Shown piece after piece: positions 1 to 4,657 of a DNA stretch of 6,098 nt; the stretch's first letter is position 1; every line of letters begins with the position of its first letter. Source of the stretch: Micrococcaceae bacterium UBA6021 (GTDB lineage Bacteria; Actinomycetota; Actinomycetes; Actinomycetales; Micrococcaceae); contig DIZT01000338.1 of NCBI GenBank assembly GCA_002427975.1, positions 26,959-33,056 of the forward strand. The letters are read 5' to 3'. The translations under genes and the position numbers were made by a program. Under the pieces are notes generated by a model. That model had not been told where the DNA came from. It did not search any database and saw nothing but the letters and a program-made list of their open reading frames with translations.

Positions 1-264
1 TTCGGGCGCCGCTGTTTCAGGCCGCTCGGTCACGGGCTGCGCGTCGCTGCCTGCGTGCGCGTCGCTGCTCTTTTTGGCTTCGCGTCCGGAGGCCTCATAC
101 ATGGCCTCGACGGCCGGATCCAGGGTGCTCATTGCGTTCAAGTCTACTGTGACAGCCTTGGCGCGCGGCGTACCGTACTCGGGCGGATCGGATTCCAGAG
201 TCTGCAGTGCTACGGGTCCGGCGGTCTCCGTCCCCTCCTTCAGTAACCTCAAGGGCAACTCCAC
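1..264 (-). CDS. N-terminal part of a leftward gene, probably a SigR/SigH-type ECF sigma factor (runs off the left edge)
   Basis: An open frame of 88 codons runs from GTG (264-262) to base 1 with no stop; an in-frame TGA lies 6 nt upstream of the GTG, so the frame cannot extend further. It begins VELPLRLLKEGTETA; a second start, ATG at 132-130, begins MSTLDPAVEAMYEASGREAK. The visible part is hydrophilic and rich in Ala, Glu, Ser and Asp, with no recognisable domain, so the product cannot be identified from sequence alone. The sigma-factor call is inference from two things: a GGAAT-N18-GTT promoter of the kind SigR/SigH factors use on their own genes lies upstream (356-381), and sigR-rsrA lies close to aroA, rsgA and hisN in Streptomyces and relatives. 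Neither start has a good Shine-Dalgarno. If it is a sigma factor, regions 2 and 4 should lie beyond the left edge. Confidence that it is coding is about 0.75; in the identity, about 0.5. Confidence 0.55.
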   Translation of the reverse strand, partial: MELPLRLLKEGTETAGPVALQTLESDPPEYGTPRAKAVTVDLNAMSTLDPAVEAMYEASGREAKKSSDAHAGSDAQPVTERPETAAPE

Positions 265-355
265 TCTGTGTCAGGCCATGACGTTCCAGCCAAATACCTG
301 CCGGGCAATCCGATGTGAGTCAATTCGTCCGGTGTTCGACGGACCCGCAATCCAT

Positions 356-381
356 AACCGCTGGCGGCGGGCAAATATTCC
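356..381 (-). promoter_or_regulatory. SigR/SigH-type (redox ECF sigma) promoter reading leftward
   Basis: On the minus strand GGAAT (381-377) is followed by exactly 18 nt and then GTT (358-356). This matches the GGAAT-N18-GTT consensus described for Streptomyces SigR and is very close to that of mycobacterial SigH. Transcription would start near 349-346, giving a leader of about 80 nt to the GTG at 264 or about 215 nt to the ATG at 132. A small inverted repeat (GTCCG 327-331, CGGAC 340-344) would lie near the 5' end of that RNA. The orientation fits autoregulation if the leftward gene is sigR-like. It was found by eye, but the position and spacing make chance less likely. Confidence 0.65.
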
Positions 382-436
382 TCAAAAGTGCAAGACTAGA
401 ACGGACTCCGCCGCATTCGGTGCGGTTCGTCCAGCC

Positions 437-443
437 AGGAGGA
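437..443 (+). promoter_or_regulatory. Strong Shine-Dalgarno that fixes the DoxX-like start
   Basis: AGGAGGA lies 5 nt before the ATG at 449. It decides the start of the DoxX-like gene against in-frame starts further upstream (from 74), which would overlap the divergent gene and add about 125 residues of non-family sequence. Confidence 0.9.
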
Positions 444-448
444 AATCC

Positions 449-985
449 ATGTCCTTTGTCCGTACTCTCGCCCGCCCCATGCTGGCTTCCAGTTTCATTG
501 TCGCCGGACTGGACAAGCTGAAGAACGCTGATGACACCGCCACGCAGCTCTCCCCGCTCCTGCAGAAGGCAGCCGCGTCGCTGCCGTTCCAGGCCGACGA
601 GAAGATGCTGGCACGGGTGATCGGTGGAACGCAGGTGGGTGCCGGCGTCCTGTTCGGCCTGGGCAAGTTCAGCCGCCTCTCGGCATCACTGCTCACCGTC
701 ATTTCGCTCCTGAACACCTTTGTGGAGTGGCGCAGCGCGGACATCAGCACCAAGGAAGGCCGCCAGGCCCGCCGGAACCAGCTGCTCAAGAACGTTTCCC
801 TCAGCGGCGGCGCTCTGCTCGCCTCCGTGGACACCGCCGGCAGGCCGGGCCTGGCCTGGCGCGCCGAGCACCTAGCTCTGGACGCCCGGAAGGCTGCTGC
901 GGGTGCCCGGAAGACCACCGGCAAAACGCTCCACAAGGCGGACAAAGCTGTGCGCCGTGCCGTGGAACACACCACGGGGGCGTAA
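449..985 (+). CDS. DoxX-like small integral membrane protein
   Basis: This encodes 178 aa starting MSFVRTLARPML. Residues 4-22, with the phrase FIVAGLDKLKN, resemble the first helix of DoxX/DoxD-family proteins, which often reads as a hydrophobic stretch ending in AGxxKL. Further hydrophobic segments lie at about 53-72, 76-93 and 114-127, compatible with the usual four-helix bundle, though the last is weak. The C-terminal 40 residues are strongly basic and Ala/Lys/Arg-rich, probably cytoplasmic. The biochemical role of most DoxX proteins is unsettled; in Mycobacterium tuberculosis DoxX is reported to partner SodA and SseA in a membrane oxidoreductase complex. aroA starts 6 nt after its stop, so the two are very likely co-transcribed. 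The start is fixed by an AGGAGGA Shine-Dalgarno. Being divergent from a possible redox-sigma gene would fit an oxidative-stress role, but this is inference. Confidence 0.85.
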   Translation: MSFVRTLARPMLASSFIVAGLDKLKNADDTATQLSPLLQKAAASLPFQADEKMLARVIGGTQVGAGVLFGLGKFSRLSASLLTVISLLNTFVEWRSADISTKEGRQARRNQLLKNVSLSGGALLASVDTAGRPGLAWRAEHLALDARKAAAGARKTTGKTLHKADKAVRRAVEHTTGA

Positions 986-991
986 GGACGA

Positions 992-2383
992 ATGACCGGT
1001 TCCACCCCGCCCGCTCCCACCGACTCACACGACACTGTTCCGCACTGGCCGGCCCCCTTCGCCAGCAGGCCCATCAACGCCACCGTCACGGTGCCGGGTT
1101 CCAAGTCCCTGACCAACAGGTTCCTTGTCCTGGCTGCGCTGGCTGACGGGACGTCCCGCCTCCGCGCTCCCCTGCACTCCCGCGACTCCGCCCTGATGAT
1201 CGATGCCCTCCGCCAGCTGGGTGCCACCATCACCGAGGTGCCCGGCGACGGCGCGTTCGGGCCGGACCTGGAGGTCACGCCCCTGAGCCAGGCGGCGCGG
1301 TCGGCACGGACGCACATTGATTGCGGCCTTGCCGGAACGGTGATGCGTTTTGTTCCGCCGCTTGCGGCGCTGCGCAACGGCGTCAGCGTGTTCGACGGCG
1401 ACCCCCACGCCAGGAAACGCCCCATGGGCACCATCATCGAGGCCCTCAAAGCCCTCGGGGTGGCCCTGACCGCGGACGACGGCGGGACCCCCTCGTCGCT
1501 GCCGTTCACCGTTGAAGGCACCGGGGTAGTCCGGGGCGGCCACCTGGTGATCGACGCCAGTGCGTCATCCCAGTTTGTCTCGGCCCTCCTGCTGGTCGGC
1601 GCCAGGTTTACCGACGGACTCCACCTGGAGCATGTGGGCAAACCGGTGCCAAGCCTGGACCACATCAACATGACCGTCGCCGTGCTCCGCGGCGTCGGTG
1701 TGTCCGTGGACGATTCCGTGCCGAACCACTGGGTGGTGGCCCCGGGCCCCATCCAAGCCTTTGATCAGCGGATTGAACAGGACCTCTCCAATGCCGGCCC
1801 GTTCCTGGCCGCCGCGTTGGCCTCCGGCGGGACCGTGCGGATCCCGGACTGGCCCACCGGCACCACGCAGGTGGGAGACCTCTGGCGGAGCATCCTCGCG
1901 GACATGGGCGCGGACGTCAGCCTGGCTGACGGCATCCTGACCGTCACCGGCGGCCCCGAGATCAAGGGTGCCGATTTTCCCGAAACCAGCGAACTCGCCC
2001 CTACCGTGGCGGCTCTCTGCGCCCTGGCCAGCGGCCCCTCGCGGCTGACCGGCATCGCGCATCTGCGCGGCCACGAAACGGACCGGCTGGCAGCGCTGGT
2101 CACGGAGATCAACCGCCTCGGCGGTGACGCGGAGGAGACCAGCGACGGCCTGGTGATCCGCCCGGCAACGCTGCACGCCGGCGTCGTCCACAGCTACGCG
2201 GACCACCGGATGGCCACCGCCGGCGCCATCCTGGGCCTCGCAGTGCCGGGCATCGAGGTCCAGGACATCGCCACCACGGCTAAGACCATGCCGGAATTCC
2301 CACAGATGTGGGCCGACATGCTGGCCCAGGGCCCGGCTGCGGGAGACGCCACGGAAGGTTCCAGCGGTGGCACGCAGCACTGA
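992..2383 (+). CDS. aroA: 3-phosphoshikimate 1-carboxyvinyltransferase (EPSP synthase)
   Basis: This 463-aa cytoplasmic enzyme joins phosphoenolpyruvate to shikimate-3-phosphate, the sixth step of the shikimate pathway. Family motifs appear in order: GSKSLTNR (36-43, substrate-binding K38 and R43), CGLAGTVMRF (111-120, the PEP-loop motif with R119), RKRPMG (141-146), ASSQF (191-195), a Glu at 334 (TSEL) where E. coli has catalytic Asp313, GHETDRLAAL (360-369), DHRMA (404-408) and K431 in TAKTMPEF. The Phe after VMR and the His in GHETDR are substitutions relative to E. coli that I recall as shared with mycobacterial AroA. The first ~25 residues and the last ~15 are low-complexity tails. ATG 992 is chosen because TAAGGA at 983-988, overlapping the previous stop, supplies a Shine-Dalgarno, although the 3-nt spacing is short. 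The 3' end overlaps rsgA by 17 nt. Confidence 0.97.
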   Translation: MTGSTPPAPTDSHDTVPHWPAPFASRPINATVTVPGSKSLTNRFLVLAALADGTSRLRAPLHSRDSALMIDALRQLGATITEVPGDGAFGPDLEVTPLSQAARSARTHIDCGLAGTVMRFVPPLAALRNGVSVFDGDPHARKRPMGTIIEALKALGVALTADDGGTPSSLPFTVEGTGVVRGGHLVIDASASSQFVSALLLVGARFTDGLHLEHVGKPVPSLDHINMTVAVLRGVGVSVDDSVPNHWVVAPGPIQAFDQRIEQDLSNAGPFLAAALASGGTVRIPDWPTGTTQVGDLWRSILADMGADVSLADGILTVTGGPEIKGADFPETSELAPTVAALCALASGPSRLTGIAHLRGHETDRLAALVTEINRLGGDAEETSDGLVIRPATLHAGVVHSYADHRMATAGAILGLAVPGIEVQDIATTAKTMPEFPQMWADMLAQGPAAGDATEGSSGGTQH

Positions 2384-3482
2384 TTCCTGGGACGAGTCCG
2401 ATGTCCGGATCCGGCCCAGCAAAAAGGGCTCCCGCCCGCGCACCAAGGACCGCCCCAGCCACGACGACGCCGTCACGGGCCGCATCATCACCGTGGACCG
2501 GGGCCGCTACACCGCCGTCGTTGGTGAGGACTCCGGCGACGAGCGGATCATCATCGCCGCGAGGGCCCGCGAACTGCGCCGCTCCCCCGTGGTGGCCGGC
2601 GACTTCGTCTCTCTCGTCGGGGACGTCTCCGGGGAACCCGACACCCTGGCCCGCCTGGTCCGGATCCAGGACCGCAGGACCCTGCTGCGCCGCAGCGCGG
2701 ACGACACCGATCCGATCGAGCGCGCGGTAGTGGCCAACGCCGATCAGCTGGTGGTGGTGGTGGCCGCCGCCAACCCGGAACCACGCACCGGCTTCATTGA
2801 CCGCGCCCTGGTAGCCGCTTACGACGCCGGCATTGAGCCGCTGCTGCTCGTCACCAAGGCAGATGTCAAGGATCCGGCGGAGTTGTTGTCCAACTATGAG
2901 CACCTGGACTTCCCGGTGATCATCAGCCGCACGTCGGACTCTGAGGCCTCCGGCATCGATGCCCGCTCCGATGACGGCCTCTCTGCCCGCCTGGACAGTG
3001 ACGCTGTTTCGCAGCTCCGCGCATACCTCGAGGGCAAGGTCTCGGTAATGCTCGGGCACTCCGGCGTGGGCAAGTCCACCATGGTCAATGCGCTCACCGG
3101 GGCCGAACGGGCTACCGGTGGCGTGAACGCGGTGACCGGCCGCGGCCGCCACACGTCGTCGTCGGCCCTTGCCCTGAAGCTGACCGGCGCTCCGGCCGGA
3201 AGCTGGATCATCGACACCCCCGGCATCCGCTCGTTCGGCCTGGCCCACGTGGACCCGGACCGGATCCTGCGGTCCTTCCCGGACCTGGAGCCCGGCACGG
3301 ATGCCTGCGAGCGTGGCTGCAAGCACAACGCCGCAGCCGTCAACTGCGGGCTGGATGCCTGGGTGACTGCGGGCCAGGCGGGCCCCACCGGCCCTGCCCG
3401 GCTCGCGTCGCTGCGGCGGCTGCTGGGCACGGATCCCCGCCTGGCTGGCCAGGAAACCAAGGAACTGGGCAGCATCAGCTAG
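2367..3482 (+). CDS. rsgA: Ribosome small-subunit-dependent GTPase A
   Basis: This 371-aa circularly permuted GTPase acts in late maturation of the 30S subunit. After a basic N-terminal tail (13-30) comes an OB-fold region (about 36-105), then the G motifs in permuted order: G4 TKAD (163-166), G5-like SRTSD (187-191), G1/P-loop GHSGVGKST (230-238), G2 region GRGRHTSSS (258-266) and G3 DTPGIRSFG (283-291). A zinc-binding motif follows with C314, C318, H320 and C327, then a C-terminal helix. The order G4-G5-G1-G2-G3 is diagnostic of RsgA/YjeQ. The start is GTG 2367, inside the aroA end, with GGAAGG 8 nt upstream (2353-2358); the residues after it (SWDESDVR and a basic KGSRPRTK stretch) look like the usual actinobacterial N-terminus. 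The overlap with aroA suggests translational coupling; the two products share no pathway. Confidence 0.96.
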   Translation: MARSTDSWDESDVRIRPSKKGSRPRTKDRPSHDDAVTGRIITVDRGRYTAVVGEDSGDERIIIAARARELRRSPVVAGDFVSLVGDVSGEPDTLARLVRIQDRRTLLRRSADDTDPIERAVVANADQLVVVVAAANPEPRTGFIDRALVAAYDAGIEPLLLVTKADVKDPAELLSNYEHLDFPVIISRTSDSEASGIDARSDDGLSARLDSDAVSQLRAYLEGKVSVMLGHSGVGKSTMVNALTGAERATGGVNAVTGRGRHTSSSALALKLTGAPAGSWIIDTPGIRSFGLAHVDPDRILRSFPDLEPGTDACERGCKHNAAAVNCGLDAWVTAGQAGPTGPARLASLRRLLGTDPRLAGQETKELGSIS

Positions 3483-3495
3483 CGGCGGAACGCCG
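3483..3495 (+). terminator. Small hairpin just after rsgA, possible weak terminator
   Basis: CGGCG (3483-3487) and CGCCG (3491-3495) form a 5-bp stem with a GAA loop directly after the rsgA stop. There is no T-tract, so it may only stabilise the mRNA end. It fits with hisN having its own promoter. Confidence 0.25.
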
Positions 3496-3524
3496 ACGTC
3501 CCCAACCCCGCGGCCCTGAGACGG

Positions 3525-3530
3525 TAGTTT
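3525..3530 (+). promoter_or_regulatory. -10 element for a probable leaderless hisN transcript
   Basis: TAGTTT fits the TANNNT -10 pattern and ends 6 nt before the hisN ATG (3537). This is the arrangement found at leaderless genes in actinobacteria, where the transcript starts at the A of the start codon. The bases between carry only a weak purine run (GGAA) and no good Shine-Dalgarno. No clear -35 is seen about 17 nt upstream, which is common for such promoters. Confidence 0.5.
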
Positions 3531-3536
3531 GGAACC

Positions 3537-4349
3537 ATGATCCAACCCGCTTCGAGCTACAACGATGACCTGCGCCTTGCCCATGTGCTGGCCGATTCCG
3601 TGGATGACCAGACCATGAGCCGCTTCAAGGCGCTGGACCTCCACATCGAGACCAAGCCGGACCTGACGCCGGTCACGGACGCGGACAAGTCCGCAGAGGA
3701 AGCCATCCGCGGCCAGCTCTCCCGTTCGCGTCCCCGGGACGCCGTGCTGGGCGAGGAATTCGGCAGCTCCGGCCATGGCTCCCGCCGCTGGATCATTGAT
3801 CCCATCGACGGCACCAAAAACTTTGTCCGCGGCGTCCCGGTCTGGGCCACCCTGATCGCCCTCGTGGACGAAGGCGAGCCCGTGGTGGGAGTGGTCAGCG
3901 CCCCCGCACTGGGCAAGCGCTGGTGGGCCGCCAAGGGTGCCGGCGCGTACATGGGCAAGTCCCTCGCGGCCGCCACGCGGCTCCGGGTTTCTAACGTCTC
4001 CAAACTTTCGGATGCTTCCCTGTCCTATTCCAGCTTGGGCGGCTGGAAGGAACGCGGCAACCTGGACGAGTTCCTGGGCCTGACCGAGGACGTGTGGCGT
4101 ACGCGTGCTTACGGTGATTTCTGGTCCTACTGCATGGTGGCCGAAGGTTCAGTGGACATCGCCTGTGAGCCGGAACTGAACCTGTACGACATGGCTGCCC
4201 TGGTGCCCATCGTGGTGGAAGCCGGCGGCCGCTTCACGTCCCTGGAGGGCCAGGAGGGGCCGTTCGGCGGCAACGCCCTGGCCACGAACTCCATCCTGCA
4301 CTCAGAGGTCCTCAAACGGCTGAACCCGGATCTGGACGATCTTCTTTAG
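3537..4349 (+). CDS. hisN: Histidinol-phosphate phosphatase, inositol-monophosphatase family
   Basis: This 270-aa Mg2+-dependent phosphatase is expected to remove phosphate from L-histidinol phosphate, the penultimate stage of histidine synthesis in actinobacteria. IMPase-family metal sites are present: [10 protein letters not shown] (45-54), GEEFG (72-76, E73/E74), the hallmark [12 protein letters not shown] (85-96, with D88, D91, G92 and T93) and the late acidic motif [20 protein letters not shown] (211-230, with D218), where many relatives have Trp-Asp instead of Tyr-Asp. The length is normal for the family. The motif EPELN and a location after aroA and rsgA, as in Streptomyces, favour HisN over a true inositol monophosphatase or a CysQ-type nucleotidase, but sequence alone does not prove the substrate. 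ATG 3537 is the first start in frame; a -10-like TAGTTT 6 nt upstream suggests leaderless expression. A strong hairpin follows the stop. Confidence 0.88.
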   Translation: MIQPASSYNDDLRLAHVLADSVDDQTMSRFKALDLHIETKPDLTPVTDADKSAEEAIRGQLSRSRPRDAVLGEEFGSSGHGSRRWIIDPIDGTKNFVRGVPVWATLIALVDEGEPVVGVVSAPALGKRWWAAKGAGAYMGKSLAAATRLRVSNVSKLSDASLSYSSLGGWKERGNLDEFLGLTEDVWRTRAYGDFWSYCMVAEGSVDIACEPELNLYDMAALVPIVVEAGGRFTSLEGQEGPFGGNALATNSILHSEVLKRLNPDLDDLL

Positions 4350-4367
4350 CCCCTTCTACCGAATTAT

Positions 4368-4406
4368 CGACGGCGGGCGCCTCCTCAAAGGGGGTGCCCG
4401 CCGTCG
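4368..4406 (+). terminator. Long GC-rich terminator hairpin after hisN
   Basis: The arms 4368-4381 and 4393-4406 pair over 14 bp (one G-U pair), starting CGACGGCGGGC and ending GCCCGCCGTCG; three more pairs may form inward, leaving a small loop around TCAAA. It lies 19 nt after the hisN stop. The T-rich tail is broken (TATCTTCGAAATTTT), as is usual in high-GC actinobacteria. It separates hisN from the riboswitch-controlled unit. Confidence 0.85.
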
Positions 4407-4446
4407 TATCTTCGAAATTTTCCCCATTCCTAAAACGCGCGTAACA

Positions 4447-4471
4447 AAGCCCTTAACATTTGTCCGGGCTT
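4447..4471. repeat. Inverted repeat AAGCCC / GGGCTT upstream of the riboswitch promoter
   Basis: AAGCCC (4447-4452) and GGGCTT (4466-4471) form 6-bp arms around a 13-nt AT-rich centre. It lies just upstream of where the -35 of the downstream promoter should be, so it could be a regulator site or merely a hairpin remnant. I do not recognise it as the site of a known regulator. Confidence 0.3.
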
Positions 4472-4472
4472 C

Positions 4473-4500
4473 TTTCCTGCCGCGGCCCATGTTCTAGGCT
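4473..4500 (+). promoter_or_regulatory. Promoter for the SAM-IV riboswitch transcript
   Basis: TAGGCT at 4495-4500 is a good actinobacterial -10 (TANNNT type). A weak -35 candidate, TTTCCT, lies at 4473-4478 with a 16-nt spacer. Predicted initiation near 4507 falls immediately before the first base of the riboswitch (4509), which supports the assignment. Confidence 0.6.
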
Positions 4501-4508
4501 ACTTAACA

Positions 4509-4620
4509 GGTCACGAGTGCCAGCGCTAAACCCCGGTTTGCTGGCCGGCAACCCTCCTTTCGCGGCGGGGTGCCCCGGGTGACGACCAGGCCGGTCCGGA
4601 GCGGACACGGCAAGCGCGGA
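4509..4620 (+). promoter_or_regulatory. SAM-IV riboswitch aptamer
   Basis: This leader senses S-adenosylmethionine and should lower expression of the downstream PLP enzyme when SAM is plentiful. It matches the SAM-IV class from memory: GAGTGCCAGC (4515-4524), GCTGGCCGGCAACCCTCC (4540-4557), GGGGTGCCCCGGGTGA (4567-4582) and GGCAAGCGCGG (4609-4619). Pairings seen: closing P1 near 4509-4514 with 4579-4587; P2 GCCAGC 4519-4524 with 4540-4545, capped by AAAC 4528-4531 / GTTT 4536-4539; P3 GGCA 4547-4550 with TGCC 4571-4574 plus CCC 4552-4554 with GGG 4568-4570; a 3' hairpin GTCCG 4594-4598 / CGGAC 4602-4606. Two pseudoknots fit: loop CCCG 4532-4535 with CGGG 4576-4579, and P3-loop TTCGCG 4559-4564 with CGCGGA 4615-4620. 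The SAM-I-like core plus this second pseudoknot distinguishes SAM-IV from SAM-I. Confidence 0.94.
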
Positions 4621-4621
4621 T

Positions 4622-4635
4622 TCCCGGTACCGGGA
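4622..4635 (+). promoter_or_regulatory. Short hairpin after the riboswitch, possible expression platform
   Basis: TCCCGG and CCGGGA form a near-perfect 14-base palindrome (about 5 bp around GTAC) directly after the aptamer's 3' pseudoknot arm. It is followed by GTCCTTTTAG. It could act as a weak terminator. Alternatively, GGAG 4633-4636 could pair with CTCC 4654-4657 instead, bracketing the Shine-Dalgarno. Which applies cannot be settled from sequence. Confidence 0.45.
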
Positions 4636-4646
4636 GTCCTTTTAGA

Positions 4647-4652
4647 GTGAGG
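4647..4652 (+). promoter_or_regulatory. Shine-Dalgarno for the class V PLP enzyme
   Basis: GTGAGG ends 5 nt before GTG 4658 and decides that start. It lies 27 nt after the aptamer, close enough for SAM-dependent masking. Confidence 0.7.
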
Positions 4653-4657
4653 TCTCC

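Larger units (their letters stand above)
265..448. other. Divergent intergenic region
   Basis: These 184 bases separate the leftward partial gene from the rightward DoxX-like gene. Besides the leftward SigR-type promoter, they hold an ATG-GCC-TGA mini-frame on the minus strand (279-271) and a small hairpin CCGCA (411-415) / TGCGG (421-425) with a TTCGG loop in the DoxX-like leader. No convincing rightward promoter is visible: TAGAAC at 397-402 resembles a -10 element but has no partner -35. No longer coding frame here looks real. Confidence 0.6.

Noticed and set aside
232..240. Strong Shine-Dalgarno-like AAGGAGGGG on the minus strand
   Set aside because: No ATG, GTG, TTG or CTG follows within about 20 nt, so it does not define a start; it is probably just Lys-Glu-Gly codons of the leftward frame.
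320..348. TTGACT on the minus strand as a housekeeping -35
   Set aside because: No -10-like sequence occurs at 16-19 nt downstream; CAGGTA/AGGTAT is too poor a match.
403..428. Possible SigR-type promoter on the plus strand (GGACT, 17 nt, GTT) for the DoxX-like gene
   Set aside because: GGACT departs from GGAAT at the key A, the spacing is one short, and the start would fall almost on the Shine-Dalgarno.
74..448. Upstream extension of the DoxX-like gene to an ATG at 74
   Set aside because: It would overlap the divergent leftward gene and its promoter and add residues unlike the family. A strong AGGAGGA sits just before the ATG at 449.
382..1752. 456-aa open frame on the minus strand antisense to the DoxX-like gene and aroA
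   Set aside because: It covers two well-supported plus-strand genes, and its translation is Arg/Ser/Pro-rich without recognisable domains.
1565..2491. 308-aa minus-strand frame antisense to aroA
   Set aside because: This is a shadow of aroA, where the opposite strand holds conserved EPSP synthase motifs throughout.
2280..3776. 498-aa open frame on the minus strand antisense to rsgA and the start of hisN
   Set aside because: It mirrors rsgA, whose GTPase motifs are unambiguous. The antisense protein is low-complexity (Gly/Arg/Ala-rich) with no family motif; long shadow frames are expected at this GC content.
4509..4620. SAM-I (S-box) or cobalamin riboswitch as alternative identity of the leader
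   Set aside because: The core resembles SAM-I, but the GGCAAGCGCGG 3' module and its pseudoknot to the P3 loop are SAM-IV features; the cobalamin box is absent.
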